In this document: positions 1-8,468 of the stretch, in pieces
How the letters are laid out: each line of letters opens with the position of its first letter
How positions within the stretch are numbered: position 1 is the stretch's first letter
NCBI RefSeq assembly: GCF_004117835.1
Contig: NZ_SDSC01000003.1
Span: 62,001 to 126,000 of the forward strand
DNA: 64,000 bases
Source: Macrococcus sp. DPC7161
GTDB taxonomy: Bacteria; Bacillota; Bacilli; Staphylococcales; Staphylococcaceae
Direction of reading: 5' to 3'
Made by a program: the position numbers and the translations under genes
The notes under the pieces: generated by a model
Databases searched by the model: none
What the model saw: only the letters and a program-made list of their open reading frames with translations
Told to the model about the DNA's origin: nothing

Positions 1-809
1 AATTGTCTAATTTTAATGTTGTGATCTTTACTGCCTGTGAAATGTTGCAGCATATGTGCAAATCCTTTATTGTCAGTAAATCTAAAGTCCACTGTACAAA
101 TAATGTCTTCTCGTTGATATTTAATTGTAATTTTTTCATTGCCACTGAGTTCAACTTCCAAAACAAATGGTGCTGTTTGGATATATTCACTTACTTTCTC
201 TCTATCTTTTGTAGAAATAATATAATCAATATCCTTACTCGTCTCATTCATTCTTCTGTAACTGCCCGCAACTTCAAACTGGTCAATGTCATTACACTGA
301 TTTAAGTAGGCATCAATTTCATTAACACTTTTCATCACGTCGTAAATGACCATGCGTTCATTCATCGTTAATAAATCTTGAATGCCTTTTAAAATATTGG
401 CTTCACTCGTTTTACCAAAGCCAGGTAGTGTACTGATTTCATGATTTTCACAAGCTTTTGTCAGTTGCTCTATTGTATCAATTTGAAGTGCTTTATGAAT
501 CTTTACTATTTTTTTTGCACCTAGATTTCGAATTTTTAACATTTGAATTAAACCTTCAGGGATAGATACTTTTAATTCATTTAATAATGAAGATTCACCG
601 TTTGCTTGAAATTCTAATAGTACTGAAGCGACACTTTTTCCAATACCGTCCAGTTTCGTGAAGTCTTCAATCTCATTAATGTCTTGATCTAATCGTTCAA
701 GACTTGCCGCAGCTTTGCGATAGGCTGATATTTTAAAAGGATTTGCACCTTGTAATTCCATATAAGTTGCAATTGTTTCTAACAATTTGATGTAATCTTT
801 TTTAGTCAT
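1..809 (-). CDS. polX: DNA polymerase X family protein (partial, 3' end outside window)
   Basis: Only the first 269 codons are visible; the gene runs off the left edge. The ATG at 809 follows a GGGAGG ribosome site. The start MTKKDYIKLLETIATYMEL is the helical N-terminal domain of bacterial family X polymerases. A helix-hairpin-helix region (LDGIGKSVA, LPGFGKTSE) follows, then the nucleotidyltransferase core GSYRR with ETSKDID, whose aspartates bind metal. By family knowledge the missing C-terminal half should be a PHP phosphoesterase domain with 3'-5' exonuclease activity. The family fills gaps in base excision repair. The gene lies downstream of zapA-cvpA, as in staphylococci, with a terminator-like hairpin just before it. 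Confidence 0.93.
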   Translation of the reverse strand, partial: MTKKDYIKLLETIATYMELQGANPFKISAYRKAAASLERLDQDINEIEDFTKLDGIGKSVASVLLEFQANGESSLLNELKVSIPEGLIQMLKIRNLGAKKIVKIHKALQIDTIEQLTKACENHEISTLPGFGKTSEANILKGIQDLLTMNERMVIYDVMKSVNEIDAYLNQCNDIDQFEVAGSYRRMNETSKDIDYIISTKDREKVSEYIQTAPFVLEVELSGNEKITIKYQREDIICTVDFRFTDNKGFAHMLQHFTGSKDHNIKIRQ

Positions 810-819
810 ATGTACCTCC

Positions 820-853
820 CAAAAGAAAAGGTGGGACAAATCAATGTCTCACC
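820..853 (-). terminator. Hairpin between cvpA and polX
   Basis: On the minus strand GGTGAGACA and TGTCCCACC (arms at 845-853 and 830-838) pair with one mismatch around a six-base loop. TTTTCTTTT follows. It starts 5 bases after the cvpA stop and ends about 11 bases before the polX ribosome site. Confidence 0.65.
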
Positions 854-857
854 ATCA

Positions 858-1385
858 TTAATGTAACCACCAAGATTTTATCATTCCGCTTAAAAACGGC
901 GTGTGGTTGACAATTATATTCGCTAAATTACTGTTGTTAATATGTGTTTCAATAAATGATATTGGTAACATTGCAAGTAAAAATAAAAACAAAAATAGTC
1001 CTAAGTAACATTCAAGAAAGCCAAATAGCAATCCGAGTCCCATATTCATTTGTTTTAATATTGGAATTTGTGCAATGTAATCAAATACCGTTCCTATAAT
1101 TTGTAATATCATCTTACTAAATACAAATAAAATGATAAAACTTATAAGATTATAAAAAGTATGTTCATTCGTTAATAAATTTAAAAATGACGAATCATGA
1201 GAAGTATTTGCTGATGGGAATGGTATCAACAATGTTAATTTATTTGCAAGAGGTATATAAAACATTCTCGCAATAATAAATGCACCGATAGTACCAATTA
1301 AATGAAGTGACTGTAGAATAAATCCTCTTCGATATCCAATCACAGTCCCCATAATGAGAATAAATAAAATCAAAATATCTAACAT
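858..1385 (-). CDS. cvpA: CvpA-family membrane protein
   Basis: A 175-residue hydrophobic protein with about four membrane helices (roughly 2-22, 27-48, 80-102 and 118-145). The N-terminal LILFILIMGTVIGYRRGF matches the CvpA/YshB family, where a GxxxGxxRGF turn follows the first helix. E. coli CvpA is needed for colicin V production; in Bacillus and staphylococci the role is unclear, but the gene is typically kept between zapA and polX. Its ATG shares one base with the zapA stop, so the pair is probably translationally coupled. The name rests on family and position, not on a proven function. Confidence 0.85.
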   Translation of the reverse strand: MLDILILFILIMGTVIGYRRGFILQSLHLIGTIGAFIIARMFYIPLANKLTLLIPFPSANTSHDSSFLNLLTNEHTFYNLISFIILFVFSKMILQIIGTVFDYIAQIPILKQMNMGLGLLFGFLECYLGLFLFLFLLAMLPISFIETHINNSNLANIIVNHTPFLSGMIKSWWLH

Positions 1386-1642
1386 TATTCTTTGTCCCTG
1401 TTTAATTCCTCAAGCAAAGCCTGATGTGCTTCTTGTAATTTTACATAGTCATCCATAATATTTACAGCAGCTAATACCGCTTTTCTTGAAGTATCTAAAC
1501 CAGCACTCATACTAGCAACTTCTCTAATTCTTTCATCCACTAAGCTCGCAACATGTCGAATATGATTTGGTTCGTCTTCACCTAAAATTGTATAGTGTTG
1601 ATCAAAAATCGTTACAGTAATTCTATTTTTAAATGTCCCCAT
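1385..1642 (-). CDS. zapA: Cell division protein ZapA
   Basis: Small cytosolic protein that binds FtsZ filaments and promotes Z-ring bundling. The start is set at the ATG at 1642 (MGTFKNRITVTIFDQHYTI), which has GGGAG seven bases upstream. An in-frame ATG seven codons earlier lacks a ribosome site. The resulting 85 residues match the family: an N-terminal beta domain with FDQHYTILG, then a helix (HIRHVASLVDERIREVA) and a C-terminal coiled coil with the conserved VLAAVNIMDDY segment. It is divergent from rnhC and overlaps cvpA by one base. Confidence 0.92.
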   Translation of the reverse strand: MGTFKNRITVTIFDQHYTILGEDEPNHIRHVASLVDERIREVASMSAGLDTSRKAVLAAVNIMDDYVKLQEAHQALLEELNRDKE

Positions 1643-1729
1643 ATTGTAACTCCCAGTCGTCATATATTTTAGTTTATGTTACCATTTTTATAAGTAGAAA
1701 TTCAATAAAAATACGTAAGCGAGGCCATT

Positions 1730-2662
1730 ATGAGTTCAACAGTTCATCAATTAAGTGCAAATGATATTCAAAAAATAATTAAAATCTTACCGAGTAATAT
1801 GAGTAACTCTTTACCACCAGGTGCAATTTATAAAAATAAAATCAATGGCCATACAATATTAATGTATAAGTCTAACAAATTTATGGTACAAGGCGCGCAA
1901 AGTGAAATGATTGCAAATGACATTTTGTTAAAAGCAGGCATATCGAATACAGTAAATACAGAAAAACATAGTAAAATTGATAAGCAAACCTTACACTATG
2001 ATGATTTCAATTGTATTGGTTCTGACGAAGCAGGATCAGGAGATTATTTTGGACCAATGACAGTCGTTGCAAGTTATGTGTCAAAAGAAAATGCTGCAAT
2101 ATTAAAGACATTAGGTGTGATGGATTCAAAAAATTTAAAAGATAAACAAATCGTAGAATTAGCTGAACAAATCATTACATTCATACCACATTCACTACTC
2201 ACATTAGATAATCCAAAATATAATGAGAGAAAACAATTGGGTTGGAGTCAAGTAAAAATGAAAGCAGTACTACATAACCAAGCGATTAAAAATGTATTGA
2301 GTAAAATAAATGCGCCACTTGATTATATCGTTATTGACCAATTCGCTGTTCAAGGAGTCTATGAAAGATACGCAATCGGTCCAATACCAGAGAGAGAAAA
2401 AACTAAATTCGAAACAAAAGGTGAATCAAAATCAATCGCAATAGCTGCAAGTTCAATCATTGCAAGATATGCTTTTGTAAAATATTATGATCAAATCATT
2501 AAAGAAACAGGCATTCACATCACAAAAGGTGCTGGTCCAAAAGTTGATTTAGAAGCCGCAAAGATAATTAATAAAAAAGGTATCGATTATTTAGACAGCA
2601 TTACAAAAAAAGACTTTAAAAATCGAGAAAAAGCATTAAATATATATAATAAGAAAAAATAA
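1730..2662 (+). CDS. rnhC: Ribonuclease HIII
   Basis: A 310-residue endonuclease that cleaves the RNA strand of RNA-DNA hybrids. Residues 1-85 form the TBP-like substrate-binding domain that separates HIII from HII. The catalytic domain starts at about residue 94 with CIGSDEAGSGDYFGP, including D99 and E100; further acidic residues lie in IVIDQF and in the GPKVDLEAA region. GAGG precedes the ATG. Staphylococci also place rnhC next to zapA-cvpA-polX and pheST. Here pheT is separated from it by a repeat array and a NERD gene. Confidence 0.96.
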   Translation: MSSTVHQLSANDIQKIIKILPSNMSNSLPPGAIYKNKINGHTILMYKSNKFMVQGAQSEMIANDILLKAGISNTVNTEKHSKIDKQTLHYDDFNCIGSDEAGSGDYFGPMTVVASYVSKENAAILKTLGVMDSKNLKDKQIVELAEQIITFIPHSLLTLDNPKYNERKQLGWSQVKMKAVLHNQAIKNVLSKINAPLDYIVIDQFAVQGVYERYAIGPIPEREKTKFETKGESKSIAIAASSIIARYAFVKYYDQIIKETGIHITKGAGPKVDLEAAKIINKKGIDYLDSITKKDFKNREKALNIYNKKK

Positions 2663-2675
2663 ATGGAGGTTCATT

Positions 2676-2765
2676 ATGTCATTTTTGTATGTACTAATTG
2701 GTTTAGGCGTTTTTGTATATTTGTTATGGTACATTAAAGAGAATTTGATGCGAAATAAGAAATAG
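2676..2765 (+). CDS. 29-residue single-span membrane peptide
   Basis: ATGTCATTTTTG opens a 29-codon frame with a strong ribosome site (TGGAGG, seven bases before the ATG), 13 bases after the rnhC stop. The peptide has one hydrophobic helix (about residues 3-19, FLYVLIGLGVFVYLLWY) and a basic tail ending NLMRNKK, so it probably sits with its C-terminus inside. The spacing suggests co-transcription with rnhC. I do not recognise a family. The size and layout resemble accessory subunits such as CydX or KdpF, but no partner is encoded nearby. Confidence 0.6.
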   Translation: MSFLYVLIGLGVFVYLLWYIKENLMRNKK

Positions 2766-2794
2766 ATGATAATTGTGTAGTGCTATTTGTTAAT

Positions 2795-2846
2795 TATCAC
2801 CGTAGATAGGCTGGTTTGATTGGTTACCAGGATATCTACGGTGATA
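2795..2846. repeat. Perfect 14-bp inverted repeat forming the first array unit
   Basis: TATCACCGTAGATA (2795-2808) pairs perfectly with TATCTACGGTGATA (2833-2846). The 24-base loop contains a further CTGG/CCAG stem. No U-tract long enough for a standard terminator follows (only TTTTGGG), although the site lies just after the 29-codon ORF. Confidence 0.85.
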
Positions 2847-3415
2847 TTTTGGGTTTATCACCGTTGTTGAGGTGCTATGATAGATTTTCCTGCAATCTAC
2901 GGTGATATTTTGGATTTATCACCGTTGTTGAGGTACTATGTTAGATTTTCTGTTAATCTACGGTGATATTTTGGATTTATCACCGTTGTTGAGGTACTAT
3001 GATAGATTTTCCGTTAATCTACGGTGATATTTTGGATTTATCACCGTTGTTGAGGTGCAATGATAGATTTTCCTGCAATCTACGGTGATATTTTGGATTT
3101 ATCACCGTTGTTGAGGTACTATGTTAGATTTTCTGTTAATCTACGGTGATATTTTGGATTTATCACCGTTGTTGAGGTACTATGATAGATTTTCCGTTAA
3201 TCTACGGTGATATTTTGGATTTATCACCGTTGTTGAGGTGCAATGATAGATTTTCCTGCAATCTACGGTGATATTTTGGATTTATCACCGTTGTTGAGGT
3301 ACTATGTTAGATTTTCTGTTAATCTACGGTGATATTTTGGATTTATCACCGTTGTTGAGGTACTATGATAGATTTTCCTGCAATCTACGGTGATATTTTG
3401 GGTTTATCACCGTAG
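2795..3415. repeat. 61-bp tandem repeat array, ten units plus a terminal half-site
   Basis: Units start at 2795, 2856, 2917, 2978, 3039, 3100, 3161, 3222, 3283 and 3344, exactly 61 bp apart. The array closes with an 11-base half-site at 3405-3415. Every unit opens TATCACCG and closes CGGTGATATTTTGG. Nine units share TTGTTGAGGT and an inner TAGATT...AATCTA stem. The first has the same length but a different middle. Three variants recur in order (A B C, A' B C, A' B hybrid), giving a 183-bp higher-order period. Both TATCACCG/CGGTGATA and TAGATT/AATCTA are inverted repeats, so each unit can fold. No frame stays open through it. It fills the gap between the rnhC operon and the convergent NERD gene. 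Confidence 0.97.
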
Positions 3416-3419
3416 TTTT
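3385..3419. terminator. Hairpin closing the repeat array
   Basis: CTACGGTGATA (3385-3395) and TATCACCGTAG (3405-3415) form a perfect 11-bp stem with a nine-base loop. TTTTAACTT follows on the plus strand. It lies 27 bases from the stop of the convergent NERD gene, so it could end transcription from either side. Confidence 0.5.
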
Positions 3420-3441
3420 AACTTATAATTAAAGCACTTTA

Positions 3442-4401
3442 TTACGAGTCATTGATAACCATATCCACTTCATATTCATTTTCACTAACTTCTTTAATAA
3501 ATAGCTTTTCTTTAGGATGGTATTTCCTATTCTTGTTCATACCGGTTTTTTCAAAGTTCTCAGAAAGCACTTCTCTAATCAAAGTTTTACCTATTCCTGT
3601 ATACCTCACCACATCATCTACAGTAACAGCAGCATTTTTCAATAACTGAATAACCTCAAAAGCATTTTTCACTAAATCTTTTTTAGTAATTTTATAGCCA
3701 CAACTACATGTTACATGTGTTTTGCGATGGCTTAGCTTTGGGAGCAGTTGATTACAACTCGGGCATTTAATGCCTTCTTGAATTTCTTCAAAAGGATAAT
3801 AATGAATACGTTGATAAATGCCTTTATCATAGTGATACTGTAAAAATAATTGTCCGATTCTAGTCTCTTCATCTGAAGTTTCATTTTTATTTAATGACGC
3901 GACTATTCGATCAATATCTTTATCAAAAAGTATTCTATTATCACCATTAAAACCACTAACTGAAAACTGTTGTCCAACAAAAACTACATAACTTAGCACT
4001 TTATAAGATAATCCTAATTTCTGAACAAATTGATTTAATTTCATGTCTGCTTTTACCAATTGATTAATGGGATCTGTAATGACATAATTATTTTCACTAA
4101 TAAAATTGGATTGGTGAAAATGATAATTTCCTTCATAATACTTAATATCAAAGTGAATGATATGTTGGTCATGGATGATAATAAAATCATATTGCGCCTC
4201 ACCGTTCATTTTTAATCGGAAGTCCCATATTTTAATACCACCCGAGCATTCTTTTATTTTCTCGTAAAAATACTTTTCACCTGTATACCCTTTATCAATT
4301 GTAAAGCAATGAGTTTGATCCAGCGTATCCATTTTAATTCTGCCATTAACTTCTAAAATATATTTTTCATAAGGATTTAATACTCTTGTTTTGATAAACA
4401 T
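3442..4401 (-). CDS. NERD-domain protein with zinc ribbon
   Basis: Nuclease-related (NERD) domain protein of 319 residues. The start is the ATG at 4401, preceded by GAGGGTG; an in-frame ATG seven codons upstream has no ribosome site. Residues 35-95 hold the NERD signature: GYTGE (38-42), QYDFIII with D72, and HFDIKYYEGNY with D85 and K87, which correspond to restriction-endonuclease-fold catalytic positions. CPSC (213-216) and CSC (232-234) form a probable zinc ribbon, followed by a basic helical C-terminus. DNA cleavage is inferred from the family and is unproven. It is a single-gene unit between the repeat array and pheT. Confidence 0.82.
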   Translation of the reverse strand: MFIKTRVLNPYEKYILEVNGRIKMDTLDQTHCFTIDKGYTGEKYFYEKIKECSGGIKIWDFRLKMNGEAQYDFIIIHDQHIIHFDIKYYEGNYHFHQSNFISENNYVITDPINQLVKADMKLNQFVQKLGLSYKVLSYVVFVGQQFSVSGFNGDNRILFDKDIDRIVASLNKNETSDEETRIGQLFLQYHYDKGIYQRIHYYPFEEIQEGIKCPSCNQLLPKLSHRKTHVTCSCGYKITKKDLVKNAFEVIQLLKNAAVTVDDVVRYTGIGKTLIREVLSENFEKTGMNKNRKYHPKEKLFIKEVSENEYEVDMVINDS

Positions 4402-4467
4402 GTTGTCACCCTCATTTAACATTTGTTAACACAAATAAAACATACAACAATAAGTGTAAAATGACAA

Positions 4468-4496
4468 ATAAAAAAGCGAGACATTTCTGCCTCACT
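4468..4496 (-). terminator. Terminator of the pheST operon
   Basis: On the minus strand AGTGAG and CTCGCT (4491-4496 and 4475-4480) pair around a short loop, and TTTTTTATTT follows. It starts five bases after the pheT stop. Confidence 0.8.
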
Positions 4497-4500
4497 TTAA

Positions 4501-6903
4501 TTATCCTCTTAATTTGGCACCGTTTTGTTCTAATGATACAATCACTTTATCGTAAATCGGTTTAATGTCTTCATCAGTTAACGTTTGTACTGGATTTAAA
4601 AATTCCATTCTGATTGCTACAGATTTTTTATCTTCTGCGATATGTTCTCCTTGATAAACATCAAACACTTTTGCTGATTGTAATAATTTATGATCAATTG
4701 ATTCAATTAATTCAATGTATTTTCCTGTATCTTCATTACGCGGTACTTCAATAGCAATGTCACGACTTGTTCCAGGGAACTTTGGAATCATTGTGTATAA
4801 AATTTGACCTTGAACATCGTTTAACAATTGTTTTAAATCAAGCTCAAATACATACGTTTCATTTAAATCATTTGCGTCTTCAAATGAAGGATGTAATTGA
4901 CCGATAATACCCACTTTAACTTCGCCTACATAAATATCTGCACTTCTTCCTGGATGTAATAATTCATCTGTTGAACGCACATATTTAAACGGAATGCCAA
5001 TACGTTCAGAAATAGCTTCTACAATTCCTTTTACATGGAAGAAGTCGACATTTTCTTTTTTACCTTGGTGATAACTTGGCATTACTTCACCAGTGATAAT
5101 ACCAGCCACACGTTCTTCTTCACTAGGTAATGTATCTGTACCATTTTGATAAAACACATTGCCTACTTCATAAAATGCAACATTTTTCATTTGACGCGCA
5201 TTATTATATTTCACTACATCCACTAAATGTGGAATTAAACTTTGGCGTAATTCGGCATGATCTTCACTCATTGGCATTAAAAGTTTTGTAGTTTCAGCTG
5301 TTTTTAATGCAAATTGTGTTGCTTTTTCTTTTGAAACTAAAGCGTAAGTAATAGCTTGATTTAAACCATAACCTTGTAACAATGCTTTAATTTGACGACG
5401 TTTGATTTGATAATCTGTTAATCCTACCTGTTTATTTGTTTTTGTTACAGGTAATGTTGCTGGCAATTCATCGTAACCATAAATACGGGCAACTTCTTCA
5501 ACTAAGTCTTCCTTAATAGAAATATCACCACGACGACTAGGTACAACGACATTGAAATTATCGCCATCAACTTTAGATTCAAATCCTAATCGATCAAAAA
5601 TGGCTTTAATTTCAGTATTTGAAATTTCAAATCCAATTAAACCATTGATATCATCAACAGTAATTTCAACATGTTTTGTAAACTCTGGTAATTTTCCTGC
5701 AGACACAATTCCACTTAACACTTCACCTTGTGCGTTTTCTTGTAAAAGATATGCTGCACGATTTAAAGCTTCTTCAACAAATTCAGCAGCCACACCTTTT
5801 TCAAAACGGCTAGATGATTCTGAACGTAAGTTTAAACGACTCGCTGTTTTACGGATATTAAGAGGTGCAAACATTGCTGCCTCAATTAATACATTGACTG
5901 TTTTATCTGTTACTTCTGAGAAATCGCCACCCATAACCCCTGCTAAAGCAACAGGTTTTGTACCGTTAGTAATAACAATATCTTCTGAAGTTAATTTTCT
6001 TTCTTGATCATCTAAAGTCGTCATCATTTCATCTTGATGTGCATTTCTAACGACAATTGACTTTGATCCTAATTGATCGTAATCAAACATATGTAACGGT
6101 TGACCGTATTCTAACATTACATAATTCGAAACATCGACAACATTATTGATTGGTCGAATGCCTGCTTTAATTAAACGACCTTGAATATAAGCAGGAGATG
6201 GTCCGATTTTTACATTTTTAACGATACGTGCTGCATAATATGGGTTTAATGATTCATCTTCAATATTAATTGAGATATAATCAGATGCATTTTCATTTGT
6301 TTCATGAATTTCAACATTTGGAAAAGAAATCGTTTCTTCATATAAAGCACTTGTTTCGTAAGCCGAACCTACCATACTCATACAGTCACTTCTATTTGGT
6401 GTTAAACCAAATTCCATCACTTCATCTGCTAAAGATAATGCTTCTAACGCACTCGTACCAGGTGTAACTTGATCTGAAAATACATAAATGCCTTGTGCAT
6501 AATCTTCCGGGATTAAATTTGAATTTATACCCAATTCACCTAAAGAACAAATCATTCCATTAGACTCAACACCACGTAATTTGGCTTTTTTGATTTTAAT
6601 GCCGCCAAGTAAACGACCACCTGGTAAACATACGATAACATGTTGACCTGCATCAACATTCGGTGCACCACAAACAATTTGTAATGTTTCCTCACCAACA
6701 TTTACTTGGCAAACATTTAATTTATCCGCATCAGGATGTTTCTCTTTTGATTCAACATAACCAACGACTAAATTTTTAATATCTTTTGTATAATCAATGA
6801 TTTCTTCAATTTCTATACCACTACGTGTAATTTTTTCAGCTAATTCTTCCACTGGTAAATCAACTTTAACAAAATCACTTAACCACTCTTTACTTACTAA
6901 CAT
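4501..6903 (-). CDS. pheT: Phenylalanine-tRNA ligase beta subunit
   Basis: Beta subunit of the (alpha-beta)2 synthetase that charges tRNA-Phe. The start is the ATG at 6903 ([12 protein letters not shown]), with GGAGG eight bases upstream; in-frame starts further up lie inside pheS. The 800 residues match the usual length. The order is an OB-type tRNA-binding domain (about 40-150), the B3/B4 region with the editing site (about 210-390), B5, a catalytic-like domain, and the C-terminal FDX-ACB anticodon-binding domain (about 705-800, starting near [16 protein letters not shown]). The start overlaps the end of pheS by 14 bases, so the two subunits are translationally coupled. Confidence 0.98.
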   Translation of the reverse strand: MLVSKEWLSDFVKVDLPVEELAEKITRSGIEIEEIIDYTKDIKNLVVGYVESKEKHPDADKLNVCQVNVGEETLQIVCGAPNVDAGQHVIVCLPGGRLLGGIKIKKAKLRGVESNGMICSLGELGINSNLIPEDYAQGIYVFSDQVTPGTSALEALSLADEVMEFGLTPNRSDCMSMVGSAYETSALYEETISFPNVEIHETNENASDYISINIEDESLNPYYAARIVKNVKIGPSPAYIQGRLIKAGIRPINNVVDVSNYVMLEYGQPLHMFDYDQLGSKSIVVRNAHQDEMMTTLDDQERKLTSEDIVITNGTKPVALAGVMGGDFSEVTDKTVNVLIEAAMFAPLNIRKTASRLNLRSESSSRFEKGVAAEFVEEALNRAAYLLQENAQGEVLSGIVSAGKLPEFTKHVEITVDDINGLIGFEISNTEIKAIFDRLGFESKVDGDNFNVVVPSRRGDISIKEDLVEEVARIYGYDELPATLPVTKTNKQVGLTDYQIKRRQIKALLQGYGLNQAITYALVSKEKATQFALKTAETTKLLMPMSEDHAELRQSLIPHLVDVVKYNNARQMKNVAFYEVGNVFYQNGTDTLPSEEERVAGIITGEVMPSYHQGKKENVDFFHVKGIVEAISERIGIPFKYVRSTDELLHPGRSADIYVGEVKVGIIGQLHPSFEDANDLNETYVFELDLKQLLNDVQGQILYTMIPKFPGTSRDIAIEVPRNEDTGKYIELIESIDHKLLQSAKVFDVYQGEHIAEDKKSVAIRMEFLNPVQTLTDEDIKPIYDKVIVSLEQNGAKLRG

Positions 6904-7960
6904 CTGTTTGACCTCCATCTTCAAGACGTAAGAACTGTGTAATAAATCTTAAATCATTTGTATAGAAATGACGAATATCTTCGATACCATATTTTAACAT
7001 CGCAATTCGATCTGGCCCCATACCAAAAGCAAATCCTGAATATTTCTTAGAATCGAATCCTGCCATTTCAAGAACGTTAGGGTGTACCATACCAGCACCT
7101 AAAATTTCAATCCATCCTGTTCCTTTACATACATTACATCCCTTACCTTTACATTTGAAGCAAGAAATATCAACCTCTACTGAAGGCTCTGTAAATGGGA
7201 AGAAACTTGGACGTAAACGAATCTCTCTGTCTTCACCAAACATCTTTTTAGCGAAATACTCTAAAGTCCCTTTTAAATCACTCATTTTAATATTTTCATC
7301 AACAACTAAACCTTCAATTTGTGTAAATTGATGTGAATGTGTCGCATCATCTGAGTCACGACGATATACTTTACCTGGACAAATGATCTTAACTGGTCCT
7401 TCACCTTTGCGCGCTTCTAAAGTTCTCGCTTGTACTGGTGATGTATGTGTACGCATTAAAATATCTTCTGAAATATAGAAACTGTCTTGCATATCACGAG
7501 CTGGATGTGATTTAGGTAAATTTAATGCTTCGAAGTTATAGTAATCACTTTCAACTTCAAACCCCTCTACAACTTCATATCCTAAACCAACAAATAAATC
7601 TTCAATATCTTCAACAATACGATTTAAAGGATGTGTACTCCCTTGTGTTAATGATTTACCTGGTAAAGTAATATCAATCGCTTCACTTTCAAGCTTTTGT
7701 TGAATCATTGCTTTATTGATTGCTTCTTCTTTTTCTTTAATGACACCTTCAACTGTTTGACGAGCATCATTCACTAAAGCACCAAATTTCGGTTTTTCTT
7801 CATTCGGTAAAGATTTCATTTCTTTCATTAATCCAGTAATAACACCTTTTTTACCTAAGTAAGATACTTTAATATCTTGTAAATCTTTTTTCTCAGTAAT
7901 TGCTTCTACTTTTTGAATTGCTTCCTCTTTCAATGCTTGTAACTTGTCTTTAAGTTCCAT
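6890..7960 (-). CDS. pheS: Phenylalanine-tRNA ligase alpha subunit
   Basis: Catalytic alpha subunit, 356 residues. An N-terminal coiled coil (1-90) binds tRNA. The class II aminoacyl-tRNA synthetase core follows, with [25 protein letters not shown] and the motif [15 protein letters not shown] near residue 255. A cysteine cluster ([17 protein letters not shown]) sits in the catalytic domain, as in many Gram-positive PheS. GGAGG precedes the ATG. The gene is first in the pheST operon and is read through the T-box leader just upstream. Confidence 0.98.
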   Translation of the reverse strand: MELKDKLQALKEEAIQKVEAITEKKDLQDIKVSYLGKKGVITGLMKEMKSLPNEEKPKFGALVNDARQTVEGVIKEKEEAINKAMIQQKLESEAIDITLPGKSLTQGSTHPLNRIVEDIEDLFVGLGYEVVEGFEVESDYYNFEALNLPKSHPARDMQDSFYISEDILMRTHTSPVQARTLEARKGEGPVKIICPGKVYRRDSDDATHSHQFTQIEGLVVDENIKMSDLKGTLEYFAKKMFGEDREIRLRPSFFPFTEPSVEVDISCFKCKGKGCNVCKGTGWIEILGAGMVHPNVLEMAGFDSKKYSGFAFGMGPDRIAMLKYGIEDIRHFYTNDLRFITQFLRLEDGGQTDVSK

Positions 7961-7993
7961 AACGAACCTCCAATAATTTATTTAAAGGCAAAA

Positions 7994-8215
7994 TAAAAAA
8001 CCCTTTCATCCTACAAAGGGACGAAAAGATTCCGCGGTACCACCCAAATTTGCACAAACGTGCACACTTCATTTCGAGATAACGGATCGACCGGCCTAAC
8101 TTCTTATTAGACAGCCAAAAAGGTGAAAAAACATAAGACTTTGACCATCTCACACCAAACGATGGCTCTCTTAACAAATTCTTATATTCCGTCTTTTTAT
8201 CGGCACTATTTCATT
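7994..8215 (-). ncRNA. T-box leader of pheST (tRNA-Phe sensing)
   Basis: Reading on the minus strand, AGAGAGCC and the GTTTGGTGTGAGA turn of stem I are followed by a loop containing TTC before ACC, which fits a Phe specifier codon. The canonical T-box core GGGTGGTACCGCGG lies at 8030-8046. The terminator is CCCTTT/AAAGGG (8015-8020 with 8001-8006) followed by six T residues. Uncharged tRNA-Phe is expected to stabilise the antiterminator and allow pheST expression. The specifier is inferred from position, not folded. Confidence 0.93.
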
Positions 8216-8222
8216 GATATTA

Positions 8223-8251
8223 ATTATATAGAAATTAAAAACTGAATTCAA
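8223..8251 (-). promoter_or_regulatory. Sigma-A type promoter of pheST
   Basis: On the minus strand TTGAAT (8246-8251), a 17-base spacer and TATAAT (8223-8228) lie just before the T-box leader. The region from here to 8468 is very AT-rich and holds no other gene. Confidence 0.75.
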
Positions 8252-8468
8252 CTGAATTTTCCTAATGTTTCAGTTATACATATTCGGTTAAACAATTAAT
8301 ACAGAAAATTATAAGAAAAATAATAGCAACAAACCAACAAATTAATATATCAATAAAATATACAAAATAACACTAGATTACTTTTACCTTTTATATTATG
8401 ATATATTTTATTAAAAACATCCAAAATTTAACCAAATTATTATATTAATATTTAAACGAGGTCATAAT

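Noticed and set aside
3-305. Plus-strand frame at the left edge
   Set aside because: It is antisense to clear polX coding sequence and has no ribosome site or recognisable protein.
2795-3415. CRISPR array
   Set aside because: Units are 61 bp and almost wholly conserved; there are no unique spacers and no cas genes nearby.
7950-8177. Possible 75-codon gene upstream of pheS on the minus strand
   Set aside because: It lies inside the T-box leader and encodes its conserved RNA core; no ribosome site.
8253-8468. Small gene or ncRNA in the AT-rich gap between the pheST promoter and the LPITG gene
   Set aside because: No frame with a ribosome site and no stable hairpin; only very AT-rich DNA that probably contains the LPITG gene promoter.
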